Source: Streptomyces violens
Lineage (GTDB): Bacteria > Actinomycetota > Actinomycetes > Streptomycetales > Streptomycetaceae
Length of the DNA stretch: 64,000 nt
Direction of reading: 5' to 3'
NCBI RefSeq assembly: GCF_000717745.1
Contig: NZ_JOBH01000002.1
Span: 248,001 to 312,000, forward strand
Shown here: positions 34,895 to 44,651 of the stretch, in pieces
Position numbering within the stretch: the stretch's first letter is position 1
Layout: every line of letters starts with the position of its first letter
The notes under the pieces: generated by a model
The model's input: only the letters and a program-made list of their open reading frames with translations
What the model was told of the DNA's origin: nothing
Database searches by the model: none
Translations under genes and position numbers: made by a program

Positions 34895-35646
34895 CGGGAA
34901 TGATTCTGGCCCTGGCCGCCGGCGCGGTGGTCGGCCTGGCGCTCGGCGCACTCGGCGGCGGGGGCAGCGTGCTCGCCGTGCCCGCGCTGATCTACCTCCT
35001 CGGCTTCACCCCGGCAGCGGCGACGACCGCGAGCCTCCTGATCGTCACCGTCACCTCGCTCACCGCCCTGTACGCCCATGCCCGCGCGGGCCATGTGCGA
35101 TGGAAGGCGGGGGCGCTGTTCGCGGCCGCCGGACTGGTACCGGCGGCGCTGGCCGGCGCGGCGGCGGCCCATCTGCCGCAGTGGCTGCTGACGGTCGCCT
35201 TCGCCGCCGTCGCCGCGTTGGCGGCCCTGCGTATGCTGCGCGGCACGCGGCCGGACGCCGCCGAACGGGAAACCCCGTCGGTACGGCCGGCCAGGGCGGC
35301 GGGCAGCGGCGCCGGACTGGGCGCGCTGACGGGGCTGCTGGGCGTCGGCGGGGGCTTCCTCGCCGTGCCCGCGCTGGTCACCGTGCTGGCCTTCGACATG
35401 TCGGCTGCCGTCGGCACCAGCCTGCTGGTCATCTCGGCCAACTCACTGGCCTCCCTGGCCACGCGCGGTACGACCATGGGCGGGCTGGACTGGGCGGTCA
35501 TCGCCCCGTTCACCGCCACGGCGGTCCTGGGCGCGTGGGACGGCAAACGCCTGGCCGCGAAGGCGTCGGGGCCGCTGCTGCAACGCGCGTTCGCGGGCGT
35601 GCTGCTGGCGGTCGCGGCGTTCATGGTCGTCGACGCGGTGACGTGA
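34891..35646 (+). CDS. Sulfite exporter TauE/SafE family permease
   Basis: 251 residues, seven to eight hydrophobic segments. Two homologous repeats start with GALGGGGSVLAVPALIYLLG (about 17-36) and GLLGVGGGFLAVPALV (about 145-160), the internal duplication of TauE/SafE permeases that export sulfite or sulfoacetate. ATG 34891 overlaps the previous stop as ATGA. In this context it would remove the sulfite made by persulfide oxidation. Confidence 0.9.
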   Translation: MTGMILALAAGAVVGLALGALGGGGSVLAVPALIYLLGFTPAAATTASLLIVTVTSLTALYAHARAGHVRWKAGALFAAAGLVPAALAGAAAAHLPQWLLTVAFAAVAALAALRMLRGTRPDAAERETPSVRPARAAGSGAGLGALTGLLGVGGGFLAVPALVTVLAFDMSAAVGTSLLVISANSLASLATRGTTMGGLDWAVIAPFTATAVLGAWDGKRLAAKASGPLLQRAFAGVLLAVAAFMVVDAVT

Positions 35647-35709
35647 CCGGGCGACCACCCAATAACCCCATGACCAAAAGCCACAGAGCAAATGAAAGGC
35701 AGGGAACTC

Positions 35710-36276
35710 ATGACCGCCCTCACCACCGATGAGGCCGCCGCGCGGCTCGACGAGCTGACCGTGATCGACGTACGGACGCCCGGGGAGTACGCCACCGGGC
35801 ATCTGCCCGGCGCGCACAACATCCCCCTGGACCGCCTCGGCGAGGCCGTGCCCGCACTGCGGGACGCGGCGGCGCGGGCCGGCCTGCTCATGGTCTGCGC
35901 CTCCGGCAACCGCTCGGCGCAGGCCTGCGCCGCCCTCGCCGAGCAGGGCATAGCCGCCGCCACCCTGACCGGCGGCACCAACGGCTGGGTGCAGCACGGC
36001 CTCGAGGTGCGCCGTCCGGAAGGTACCGAAGGTGCGCGTCCGGTCTGGGCCATGGAGCGTCAGGTGCGGCTGGCCGCCGGGTCGCTGGTGCTGACCGGAC
36101 TGCTCGCCGGGCGGCGGTGGCCCGCCGCCCGGCTGCTGTCGGCCGGTATCGCCGGCGGGCTGGTCTACTCGGCGCTCACCGACACCTGCGGCATGGCCCG
36201 GGTGCTGGCGAAGCTGCCGTACAACCGGGCCGGTGCCACGGACCTCTCCGCCACGCTGGCCGCCCTGAAGGGCTGA
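35710..36276 (+). CDS. Rhodanese with C-terminal two-helix membrane domain (YgaP-like)
   Basis: 188 residues. The rhodanese domain (1-105) has the active Cys in MVCASGNRS (about residue 64), and the C-terminal part (about 118-160) has two hydrophobic helices as in YgaP-type membrane rhodaneses with a DUF2892 tail. It would transfer sulfane sulfur at the membrane. A short 63-bp gap with AGGGA follows TauE; it is likely the third gene of the sulfide operon. Confidence 0.88.
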   Translation: MTALTTDEAAARLDELTVIDVRTPGEYATGHLPGAHNIPLDRLGEAVPALRDAAARAGLLMVCASGNRSAQACAALAEQGIAAATLTGGTNGWVQHGLEVRRPEGTEGARPVWAMERQVRLAAGSLVLTGLLAGRRWPAARLLSAGIAGGLVYSALTDTCGMARVLAKLPYNRAGATDLSATLAALKG

Positions 36277-36302
36277 GAGCCTGCGCCCGAGGCCCGGCCG
36301 GG

Positions 36303-37586
36303 TCAGCCCGCCTGCGTCGGCCGGCCCGCCAGGCCGTCCAGGTCCGCGCGGGTGAGGCCGGTGAGCCGGGCGACCTCGGCGATGTCGACGGCGCCGCAGT
36401 CCAGGCCGCGCAGCAGGTAGCCGCTGAGGGCCTTGGCCGTGGCGGGCTCGTCCATCACGGCGCCGCCGGCCTTGGCGACGTACGCGGCGAGGCGTGCCGC
36501 GGCCTTTTCGAGGCCCTCGCGGTAGAAGGCGTACACGGCCGCGTACCGGGTCGGCAGATGCGCCGGGTGCATGTCCCAGCCCTGGTAGTACGCGCGGGCC
36601 AGGGAGCGGCGTACGAGGCCGTGGTGGAGGCGCCAAGCGTCGTGGACCTGCTCGGTGGAGCCGACGGGCAGGACGTTGGTGGAACCGTCGGACAGCCGGA
36701 CCCCCGTACCGGCCGCCGCGACCTGCATGACCGCCTTGGCGTGGTCGGCGACCGGGTGGTCGAGCGACTGGTGGGCGGCGCTGACCCCGCAGGAGGCGCT
36801 GTAGTCGAAGGTGCCGTAGTGCAGCGAGGTGGCACGGCCCTCGGCCGCCTCGATCATGCGGGCGACGGTGGCGCGGCCGTCGGCGCCCAGGATCGACTGG
36901 GTGGTCTCGATCTGGATCTCGAAGCCGATGCGGCCCGCGGCCAGGCCGTGCTCCTTCTCGAACGCCTCCAGCAGCCGGACCATGGCCGTGACCTGCTCGG
37001 CGTAGGTCACCTTGGGGAGGGTGAGGACGAGGCCGTCGGGGAGGCCGCCGGCCCGCATCAGGCCGGTGAGGAAGATGTCCAGGGTGCGGATGCCGCGGTC
37101 GCGGACGGCGGCCTCCATGCACTTCATGCGGATGCCCATGTACGGGGCCGCCGTGCCGTCCTGGTAAGCGGCGGCGATCGTCGCGGCGGCGCGGGCCGCG
37201 GCCTCGTCCTCCTCGGCGTCCGCGCGTGCGCCGTAGCCGTCCTCGAAGTCGACGCGCAGGTCCTCGATGGGCTCGCGCTCCAGCTTTGCCCGTACGCGGT
37301 CGTACACGGGTCCGGCGAGCTCGTCGGAGATGCCGAGCACGGCGGCGAGGGCCGCGGCGTCCGGGGCGTGCTCGTCCAGCGCGGTGCGCGCCGCCTCGCC
37401 CCAGGAGCGGATGGTGTCGGCGGCGAAGACGTCACCGGGGACATAGACCGTGTGGACGGGCTGGCGGGTGCCCGGATCCCCTGGATAGCGCCGCGCGAGG
37501 TCCGCGTCGACCGCGGCCAGAGAGGCTCCGATCTCCTCGCGTACGGTGCTCGCAAGGCTCGTGGCCACGGTCTCCTGCTGCGGCAT
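36303..37586 (-). CDS. DUF6986 / HpcH-HpaI-aldolase-like protein
   Basis: 427 residues. Segments VDFEDGYG (about 113-120; acidic metal ligands), TLDIFLTGLMRAGGLPDGLVLTLPKV and FEIQIETTQSILG resemble the HpcH/HpaI aldolase and citrate-lyase beta TIM-barrel family, and LHYGTFDYSASCG follows. I recall this streptomycete family as DUF6986. The reaction is unknown; a C-C lyase on a short acid is the natural guess. The gene is convergent with the rhodanese gene (26 bp), and an imperfect 25-bp palindrome lies upstream. Confidence 0.75.
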   Translation of the reverse strand: MPQQETVATSLASTVREEIGASLAAVDADLARRYPGDPGTRQPVHTVYVPGDVFAADTIRSWGEAARTALDEHAPDAAALAAVLGISDELAGPVYDRVRAKLEREPIEDLRVDFEDGYGARADAEEDEAAARAAATIAAAYQDGTAAPYMGIRMKCMEAAVRDRGIRTLDIFLTGLMRAGGLPDGLVLTLPKVTYAEQVTAMVRLLEAFEKEHGLAAGRIGFEIQIETTQSILGADGRATVARMIEAAEGRATSLHYGTFDYSASCGVSAAHQSLDHPVADHAKAVMQVAAAGTGVRLSDGSTNVLPVGSTEQVHDAWRLHHGLVRRSLARAYYQGWDMHPAHLPTRYAAVYAFYREGLEKAAARLAAYVAKAGGAVMDEPATAKALSGYLLRGLDCGAVDIAEVARLTGLTRADLDGLAGRPTQAG

Positions 37587-37644
37587 TCGACACCCTCCCG
37601 ATAGGGGGACGTTTCCATCCCAAGGTTCGCTTAAGAGTTAGGCA

Positions 37645-37669
37645 AGTTTCGCTTCACGGAAGTGAAACT
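37645..37669. promoter_or_regulatory. Imperfect 25-bp palindrome upstream of DUF6986 gene
   Basis: AGTTTC-g-CTTC (37645-37655) faces GAAG-t-GAAACT (37659-37669), so most positions are symmetric. The TTC-n3-GAA core is like IclR-family operators. It lies 58 bp upstream of the DUF6986 start codon; a related TAGTGAAGCTA half-site follows. Confidence 0.45.
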
Positions 37670-37753
37670 CCGCATAGTGAAGCTATCCGCGCCGTCTGGC
37701 CAGGTCAACACCCATCTTGCCGCTGCGCACAGTTCGCGCCTTTCTCCCAAACG

Positions 37754-37790
37754 CCGGGCCCCGTACGCGGCGTGCGCGTACGGGGCCCGG
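37754..37790. terminator. Strong 16-bp hairpin terminator after etfA
   Basis: Perfect arms CCGGGCCCCGTACGCG (37754-37769) and CGCGTACGGGGCCCGG (37775-37790) with a 5-nt loop, 20 bases past the etfA stop on the minus strand. No U tract. Confidence 0.85.
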
Positions 37791-37809
37791 TGACGTGCCG
37801 TGGGACGGG

Positions 37810-38772
<963 letters not shown>

Positions 38773-38847
38773 GGGATTGCACTCCTGCGGAAAGAATGAG
38801 GCGGTTGAGGGGCGACCGAGCCGGGGCGAACCCCGGCCGCAGGGGCC

Positions 38848-39633
38848 TTAGATGAACTTCTGGCCCGCGAGGAACTCGGCGAGCTGCTTCGCACCCTCGC
38901 CCTCGTCCTTGACGATCGTGCCGGCCGTGCGGGCCGGACGCTCGGTGGCGTCCTCGACCTTGGTCCAGGCGCCCTCCAGACCGACCTCGTCCGCGTCGAT
39001 GTCCAGGTCGTCCAGCTCCAGGGACTCCACCGGCTTCTTCTTGGCGGCCATGATGCCCTTGAAGGAGGGGTAACGCGCCTCGCCGGACTGGTCGGTGACC
39101 GACACGACGGCCGGCAGCGACGCCTCCAGCTGCTCGGTGGCGGTGTCGCCGTCACGACGGCCCTTCACGACGCCACCCTCGACGCTCACCTCGGAGAGCT
39201 GGGTGACCTGCGGGACGCCGAGGCGCTCGGCCAGCATCGCCGGGAGGACACCCATGGTGCCGTCGGTGGAGGCCATACCGCAGACGACCAGGTCGTAACC
39301 GGTCTTCTCAATGGCCTTGGCCAGCACGAGGGAGGTGCCCACCGCGTCGGTGCCGTGCAGGTCCTCGTCCTCGACGTGCACGCCCTTGTCGGCGCCCATC
39401 GACAGCGCCTTGCGGAGCGCGTCGTTGGCGTCCTCGGGGCCGACGGTGAGCACGGTGATCTCGGCGTCGTCGGCCGCTTCCTTGATCTGGAGAGCCTGCT
39501 CGACGGCGTACTCATCCAGCTCCGAGAGGAGACCGTCCACGTCGTCGCGGTCGACGGTCAGGTCCTCGGCGAAGTGCCGGTCGCCGGTGGCGTCGGGCAC
39601 GTACTTCACACAGACAACGATCCTCAGGCTCAC
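38848..39633 (-). CDS. etfB: Electron transfer flavoprotein beta subunit
   Basis: 261 residues, starting VSLRIVVCVKYVPD. LDEYAVEQALQIKE, VLTVGPEDANDALRKALSMGAD and DLVVCGMASTDGTMGVLPAMLAERLGVPQVT are EtfB hallmarks for AMP binding and dimer formation with EtfA. GTG 39633 follows AGGAGAG by five bases. It is the first gene of the etfBA operon. No acyl-CoA dehydrogenase or ETF-quinone oxidoreductase is in the window. Confidence 0.97.
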   Translation of the reverse strand: MSLRIVVCVKYVPDATGDRHFAEDLTVDRDDVDGLLSELDEYAVEQALQIKEAADDAEITVLTVGPEDANDALRKALSMGADKGVHVEDEDLHGTDAVGTSLVLAKAIEKTGYDLVVCGMASTDGTMGVLPAMLAERLGVPQVTQLSEVSVEGGVVKGRRDGDTATEQLEASLPAVVSVTDQSGEARYPSFKGIMAAKKKPVESLELDDLDIDADEVGLEGAWTKVEDATERPARTAGTIVKDEGEGAKQLAEFLAGQKFI

Positions 39634-39806
39634 GCCGGCTCTCCTACCTGCTTCGTCGCTTCACAACTGCCTTGTGCTGGCAGCATAGGCGCCTGTTGGG
39701 GCGGCTCCCGGTCGGGTGCGCGTCCCCGCGCCGACCGAAATATTACTCGCCAGTACACCTATGCATTTCCCCGATGGCAAGCGCGTCGAACTGTGACCTT
39801 GCCAAC

Positions 39807-39831
39807 GGCCCCGACCTGGCGTGTCGGGGCC
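39807..39831. terminator. Hairpin terminator after flavin reductase gene
   Basis: GGCCCCGAC (39807-39815) and GTCGGGGCC (39823-39831) are perfect arms with a 7-nt loop, 13 bases beyond the flavin reductase stop on the minus strand. It also insulates the etfBA promoter region. Confidence 0.8.
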
Positions 39832-39844
39832 GCCGGACGGGGTG

Positions 39845-40357
39845 TCAGTCACGTAGGGCGGTGAAGCTTCCCTGGTGGTACAGCAACGGCCGGCCCGGCC
39901 CCGTCGGATCCCCGACGACGGCCTCGGCCAGCACGATCCGGTGGTCCCCCGCGGGCACCCGCGCCACGACCCGGCCGACCAGCCAGGCGAGCACGCCATC
40001 AAGGACCGGCACCCCCTGGGGGCCGGTGTGCCACGAGGTGGGAGCGGCGAAGCGGTCGGCGCCGCTGCGCGCGAAGGTGGCGGCCAGCTCGTGCTGGTCC
40101 TCGCCGAGTATGTGGATGCCGACGTACTCCGCCTCCGCGAGGACGGGCCAGCTGGAGCTGCCGGTGCCCACCCCGAAGGAGACCAGGGGCGGTTCGGCGG
40201 CGACGGAGGTGAGGGAGGTGGCGGTGAAGCCGACCGGGCGCGCGTTCGGGCCCTGCGCGGTGATCACCGCGACTCCCGCCGCGTGCCGCCGGAAGACCGA
40301 GCGCAGCAGTTCGGGAGAGGCCAGCTGAGGTGCCGCGAGATCGGACGAGGCGGTCAT
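39845..40357 (-). CDS. Flavin reductase-like domain protein
   Basis: 170 residues. RSVFRRHAAGVAVITAQG, VGFTATSLTSVAAEPPLVSFGVG and FTALRD-like end, with LLYHQGSF, match the flavin reductase-like (split-barrel FMN-binding) family that supplies reduced flavin to monooxygenases. Residues for NAD(P)H binding are not evident. ATG 40357 is chosen over a far TTG because AAGGA precedes it by about eight bases. No monooxygenase partner is adjacent. Confidence 0.85.
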   Translation of the reverse strand: MTASSDLAAPQLASPELLRSVFRRHAAGVAVITAQGPNARPVGFTATSLTSVAAEPPLVSFGVGTGSSSWPVLAEAEYVGIHILGEDQHELAATFARSGADRFAAPTSWHTGPQGVPVLDGVLAWLVGRVVARVPAGDHRIVLAEAVVGDPTGPGRPLLYHQGSFTALRD

Positions 40358-40589
40358 GAAAGTGTCCTTCTGCTGTGGTGTACGAGCCGGAGCGGTGGTG
40401 CTGTCGTCGCTGCTCAAGCGCCCGGACAGCGCGCGCTCGCGGTGCGCAGGAGGTCCACGTGGACACGTCCGTACAGAAGGGGATCAGGCCGCATGACGTC
40501 AGACTGACGATGCGTGCGTGATGCAGTCAAGTGCTCACGGGCAGGTGCGACCACAATCACGCAGCGTGTACGGGCCGCCCGCATGAGCA

Positions 40590-40934
40590 TCAGATGCTGA
40601 CCGCGGCACCCAGGGCCGCGATGACGTCCGCCTTGCGGGGCTGCCCGGAGGCGCGGCGCACGACCGTGCCGCCCGCGTCCAGGACGAGGACCGTCGGGGT
40701 GCGCACGATGCGCAGCTCCCGCACGAGGTCGAGATGGGCTTCGGCGTCGACCTCGACATGTGTCACGCCGGGCACCATGCCCGCGACGTCCTCCAGAGTG
40801 CGACGGGTGGCCCGGCACGGCTGGCAGAAGGCGCTGGAGAACTGTACGAGCGTGGCCCGCTCCCCCAGTCCCGCGCCGATCCGCTCCGCGGTCAGCCGCT
40901 CCGCCCCTTGCTGTCCTGCCGCCTGCCCTGCCAC
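40590..40934 (-). CDS. Thioredoxin-fold protein
   Basis: 114 residues with the redox motif FCQPC (CxxC, about residues 37-40) in an ATLVQFSSAFCQPCRATRR context, and VRTPTVLVLDAGG with the cis-Pro of the thioredoxin fold. No signal peptide, so it is cytoplasmic. It lacks the usual WCGPC; Gln in place of Gly may alter redox potential. GTG 40934 follows GGAAGG. Confidence 0.85.
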   Translation of the reverse strand: MAGQAAGQQGAERLTAERIGAGLGERATLVQFSSAFCQPCRATRRTLEDVAGMVPGVTHVEVDAEAHLDLVRELRIVRTPTVLVLDAGGTVVRRASGQPRKADVIAALGAAVSI

Positions 40935-41228
40935 CTTCGGCCTTCCTCGCTGCTCGTTGTACGTGCTTCCGGTGTCAGCGTAGGCGGGGCGGCGATGATT
41001 CCCTGCCGGTGTACCGTCTGCGGCGAGAGCCGATTGATCAGCGGTTGTCGGGGTACGCAGGAGGGATCCACCACAGCGGACGTGACGAGGATCTCCCGGC
41101 CCGAAGCGGCCCGACGGTAGCCCCTGCGCCCGTCATCGGGCACGATCTGCCGAAAGCCGCAAAGCTACGGCTGCGTAACTTCCCGCCGGGAGAGCCCCTC
41201 CCCAGGCACAGAAGGGGACCCCCCGACC

Positions 41229-41942
41229 ATGGCAGAGCTCGTTTATCCGCCCGTCATCGGCTTCGCCCGCACGGCGTTCAAGGCGCTGGACCTGAAGTTC
41301 GACATCGCCGGAGCGGAGAACATTCCGCGGCGCGGCGGCGCGGTGCTGGTGAGCAACCACATCGGGTATCTCGACTTCGTCTTCTGCGGCCTGGCCGCGC
41401 TGCCCGCGAAGCGGCTGGTGCGCTTCATGGCGAAGGACTCGGTCTTCCGGCACAAGGTGTCCGGGCCGCTGATGCGCGCGATGAAGCACATCCCCGTGGA
41501 CCGCTCGCAGGGTGTGCACGCCTACCGCCACGCGCTGAGCGCGCTGCGCGGCGGCGAGATCATCGGGGTCTTCCCCGAGGCCACCATCTCGGAGTCCTTC
41601 ACGCTGAAGAACTTCAAGTCCGGTGCGGCGCGGCTGGCCCAGGAGGCCGGCGTGCCGCTGGTCCCGATGGCGCTGTGGGGCACGCAGCGGCTGTGGACCA
41701 AGGGCCACAAGCGCGACCTGGGGCGGAACCACTTCCCGATCACCATCCGGGTCGGCGAGCCGATCGAGGCGCCCGCCGAGGAGCAGCCCGAGAAGATCAC
41801 CGACCGGCTGCGCCTCCGGGTGCAGGACCTGCTGGAGGCGGCCCAGCGCGCCTACCCCGTACGCCCCAAGGGGCCGGACGACACCTGGTGGGTACCGGCC
41901 CACCTGGGCGGCACGGCACCGGCACCGCGGACGGCGGGCTGA
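41229..41942 (+). CDS. 1-acyl-sn-glycerol-3-phosphate acyltransferase family (PlsC-like)
   Basis: 237 residues. Acyltransferase block I NHIGYLD (H at about 43), block II RFMAKDSVFRH, block III FPEATISESFTL and block IV VPLVPMALWG are in the right order for PlsC-type enzymes, which make phosphatidic acid from lysophosphatidate. The NHxxYLD form is a variant of NHxxxxD. No transmembrane segment of note, so a membrane-associated protein. About 290 bp without a gene precede it. Confidence 0.85.
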   Translation: MAELVYPPVIGFARTAFKALDLKFDIAGAENIPRRGGAVLVSNHIGYLDFVFCGLAALPAKRLVRFMAKDSVFRHKVSGPLMRAMKHIPVDRSQGVHAYRHALSALRGGEIIGVFPEATISESFTLKNFKSGAARLAQEAGVPLVPMALWGTQRLWTKGHKRDLGRNHFPITIRVGEPIEAPAEEQPEKITDRLRLRVQDLLEAAQRAYPVRPKGPDDTWWVPAHLGGTAPAPRTAG

Positions 41943-41948
41943 CCTTCC

Positions 41949-41980
41949 GGCGCGCGCTCGGTGATCCCCGGGCGCGCGCC
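41949..41980. terminator. Bidirectional hairpin terminator
   Basis: GGCGCGCGC (41949-41957) and GCGCGCGCC (41972-41980) form a perfect 9-bp stem with a 14-nt loop between the convergent acyltransferase and B3/B4 genes. Confidence 0.7.
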
Positions 41981-42003
41981 CCGCAGCCCCGTAAGCGCGC
42001 GGC

Positions 42004-42699
42004 TCAGCGGCGGATCTCGCCCATTTCGATGCGCGCGCCCGGGGAGAACTTCTCCAGCAGTTCGGCGAGTTCAGCACCCGCCTCCTCCAGCGCGTCCAGC
42101 GTCATCGGCGCCATCCGCTCCAGCAGGAACAGCGCGCTGGTGGAGTCCTCGGTGAGGCGGGTGCGGACGCCCTGGCGCCAGTTCCAGCGGCGGCAGGTGA
42201 CGCCGATGCCGTCCTGCCAGACGACCTCGCCCGGCTCGGGGTGCTCGATCACGGGCTCGCCACCGGCCGCCGTCTCGAAGGGCTCGTCCCCCGTGGCACG
42301 CACAAGGTGCATGTCCCCCTCGATACGGCCCAGATCCTCGCCGCCGACCGGGACGACGTGCGCGACGCTGATCGCGTTGTAGACGTCGACGAGGCGGTTG
42401 ACGCGGGGCAGGCCGCCGTCGGCCAGGGCGCGCCGGGCCAGCGCCTCGGCGGAGTTGCGGGTGCGCGAGGGCTTGGCACCGAAGGCGGTGTACGCGGCGC
42501 GCCAGGCGGCGATGTGCGGCTCGTCCTGTGGGGGCGTGCCGCACAGCCGCGCGGCGAGCCGGGCCGCCGCCTCGTCCAGCAGCGCCGAACTGGCGTCGTC
42601 GCTGGGTCCGTTGACCAGGTCGTAGGCCTCGACGACGAGGTGCGCGAAGCCGGGCGCCAGCGCCCGGACGTCATCGGAGACGGTGACGGAGATGCTCAT
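42004..42699 (-). CDS. B3/B4 tRNA-binding-domain protein
   Basis: 231 residues from ATG 42699 (two upstream starts are possible). FGAKPSRTRNSAEALARRAL, VNRLVDVYNAISVAHVVPVGGEDL and VVWQDGIGVTCRRWNWRQGVRT match the B3/B4 domain known from the editing module of phenylalanyl-tRNA synthetase beta chain; stand-alone versions are common and of uncertain role, possibly deacylating mischarged tRNA. Next to, but not coupled with, the threonine aldolase gene. Confidence 0.8.
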   Translation of the reverse strand: MSISVTVSDDVRALAPGFAHLVVEAYDLVNGPSDDASSALLDEAAARLAARLCGTPPQDEPHIAAWRAAYTAFGAKPSRTRNSAEALARRALADGGLPRVNRLVDVYNAISVAHVVPVGGEDLGRIEGDMHLVRATGDEPFETAAGGEPVIEHPEPGEVVWQDGIGVTCRRWNWRQGVRTRLTEDSTSALFLLERMAPMTLDALEEAGAELAELLEKFSPGARIEMGEIRR

Positions 42700-42790
42700 G
42701 GCAGGCATTCCAGCACGCACGAATGCGGTTCAGCAAGCTGTACCGAAAAGTACAACCCACTGAACCGCGTGTCGCGTATCCTCGACCGCG

Positions 42791-43864
42791 TTACGGTCGT
42801 CCCATCTCCTCGCGGAGCGCGGCCACAAAGCCGTCCACGTCCTCCACGGTGGTGTCGAACGAGCACATCCACCGGACGTCGCCGGCCGCCTCGTCCCAGA
42901 AGTAGAAGCGGTACCGCTTCATCAGGCGCTCGCTCACGTCGTGCGGCAGCCGCGCGAAGACGGCGTTGGCCTGGACCGGGTACAGGATCTCGACGCCCTC
43001 GACCGCGCGCACCCCGGCGGCCAGCCGCTGCGCCATCGTGTTGGCGTGCCGCGCGTTGCGCAGCCACAGGTCCTTGGCGAGCAGCGCTTCCAACTGCACG
43101 GACACGAAGCGCATCTTCGAGGCGAGCTGCATCGACAGCTTGCGCAGGTGCTTCATGGCGCGCACGGCGTCGGGGTTGATGACCACCACGGCCTCGCCGA
43201 AGATCGCGCCGTTCTTCGTGCCGCCCAGCGACAGGATGTCCACGCCCACGGCGTTGGTGAACGCCCGCATGGGAACGTCCAGCGACGCCGCGGCGTTGGC
43301 TATCCGGGAGCCGTCGAGATGCACGACCATGCCGCGCTCGTGGGCGTGTTCGCAGATGGCCCGGATCTCATCGGGGGTGTAGACCGTGCCGAGTTCGGTG
43401 TTCTGCGTGATCGAGACGGCCTGCGGCATGGCCCGGTGCTCGTCGTCCCAGCCGTACGCCTCGCGGTCGATGAGCTCGGGGGTGAGCTTGCCGTCCGGGG
43501 TGGGGACGGTCAGCAGCTTCAGGCCGCCGACGCGCTCCGGCGCCCCGCATTCGTCGACGTTGATGTGCGCGGACTCGGCGCAGATCACCGCGCCCCAGCG
43601 GTCGGTCACGGCCTGGAGGGCCACGACGTTGGCGCCGGTCCCGTTGAAGACGGGGAACGCCTCGGCGGTCTGCCCGAAGTGGCTGCGGATGACGCGCTGG
43701 AGATTCTCGGTGTACTCGTCCCCGCCGTAGGCGATCTGGTGACCGCCGTTGGCGAGGGCGAGCGCTTCGAGGATCTCGGGGTGCGTGCCGGCGTAGTTGT
43801 CGCTGGCGAAGCCGCGTACCGAGGGGTCGTGGTGGCGCCGCGCGTCGGTCTTGCCGGCACTCAC
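42791..43864 (-). CDS. Low-specificity L-threonine aldolase-type PLP enzyme
   Basis: 357 residues from GTG 43864, which overlaps the previous stop as GTGA; the longer GTG 43882 is an alternative. FASDNYAGTHPEIL, AYGGDEYTENLQ, FNGTGANVVALQ and the PLP lysine in SLGGTKNGAIFG (about residue 200) are those of threonine aldolases, which cleave L-threonine to glycine and acetaldehyde. It is the last gene of a three-gene unit with an SDR and DUF6421, so it may act on a special beta-hydroxy amino acid, an inference. Confidence 0.85.
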   Translation of the reverse strand: MSAGKTDARRHHDPSVRGFASDNYAGTHPEILEALALANGGHQIAYGGDEYTENLQRVIRSHFGQTAEAFPVFNGTGANVVALQAVTDRWGAVICAESAHINVDECGAPERVGGLKLLTVPTPDGKLTPELIDREAYGWDDEHRAMPQAVSITQNTELGTVYTPDEIRAICEHAHERGMVVHLDGSRIANAAASLDVPMRAFTNAVGVDILSLGGTKNGAIFGEAVVVINPDAVRAMKHLRKLSMQLASKMRFVSVQLEALLAKDLWLRNARHANTMAQRLAAGVRAVEGVEILYPVQANAVFARLPHDVSERLMKRYRFYFWDEAAGDVRWMCSFDTTVEDVDGFVAALREEMGRP

Positions 43865-44622
43865 GGCTTGGGGGTCAGCCACAGACGCTGTCCATTCACT
43901 TCCTGGGCGGGCCGGTTCCAGACGCCGACGATGGCCTCTGCCAGCTCCGTGACGTCCGTGAAGCCCGCGAATTTCGCGTTCGGTCGCTCGGCGCGCATCT
44001 GGTCGTTGACGAGCGCCTTGACCACCAGGATGGCAGCCGCCGCGTGCAGGCCATCGTCGCCCCCGGCCTTGCGGAAGGCATCGCCCAGCGCGAGCGTCCA
44101 GGCTTCCGCGGCGGCCTTGGAGGCGGCGTAGGCGGCGTTCCCGGCCGTCGGCTTGCTCGCGCCCGCGGCGCTGATGAGCAGGTAGCGGCCGTTGCCGCTG
44201 CGCTTCAGCGGGCCCTCGAAGGCGAGCGAGGTGTGCTGGACGGTGCGGATCAGCAGCTTCTCCAGCAGGTCCCAGTCGGCGAGGTCGGTCTCCGCGAAGG
44301 AAGCGGAGCCGCGCCAGCCGCCCACGAGGTGCACCAGGCCGTCGATCCGGCCGAATTCCTTCTCCGTACGGTCCACCCAGTCCCGGGTGGCGTCCAGGTC
44401 CAGCAGGTCGACGGTGTCGCCGATGACGGTGGCGCCGCCGTGGGCGTACCGCGCGGCGTCCACCGCCTCGGCCAGCCGTGCGGCGTCCGCGTCCGAGGCG
44501 ATCACCGTGGCGCCCGCCTCGGCCAGCCGCAGCAGCGCCGCCCGGCCCGCCGGGCCCGCCGCGCCGGCCACCGCGACGACCGCGCCCTCCAGTACGCCCT
44601 GGTTACCGGTCGTAGTAGTCAT
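43861..44622 (-). CDS. Short-chain dehydrogenase/reductase, lacking a fully typical motif set
   Basis: 253 residues from ATG 44622, which has GGGAGG five bases upstream; GTG 44655, which overlaps the DUF6421 stop, is also plausible. The NAD(P)-binding motif is [15 protein letters not shown] (a GxxGxxG variant) and the catalytic YxxxK is YAASK in AGNAAYAASKAAAEA (about residue 160). HLVGGWRG replaces the usual NNAG. The enzyme probably reduces or oxidises an alcohol. Coupled by GTGA to threonine aldolase downstream. Confidence 0.8.
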   Translation of the reverse strand: MTTTTGNQGVLEGAVVAVAGAAGPAGRAALLRLAEAGATVIASDADAARLAEAVDAARYAHGGATVIGDTVDLLDLDATRDWVDRTEKEFGRIDGLVHLVGGWRGSASFAETDLADWDLLEKLLIRTVQHTSLAFEGPLKRSGNGRYLLISAAGASKPTAGNAAYAASKAAAEAWTLALGDAFRKAGGDDGLHAAAAILVVKALVNDQMRAERPNAKFAGFTDVTELAEAIVGVWNRPAQEVNGQRLWLTPKP

Positions 44623-44651
44623 CTCGGCCTCCCGCTGCTCCTCGTCCGCGT

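Noticed and set aside
31148..34951. A 1267-codon minus-strand open frame ending with the ROK kinase
   Set aside because: Only the part from 32104 down is the kinase. The upstream portion is antisense to LacI and persulfide dioxygenase genes.
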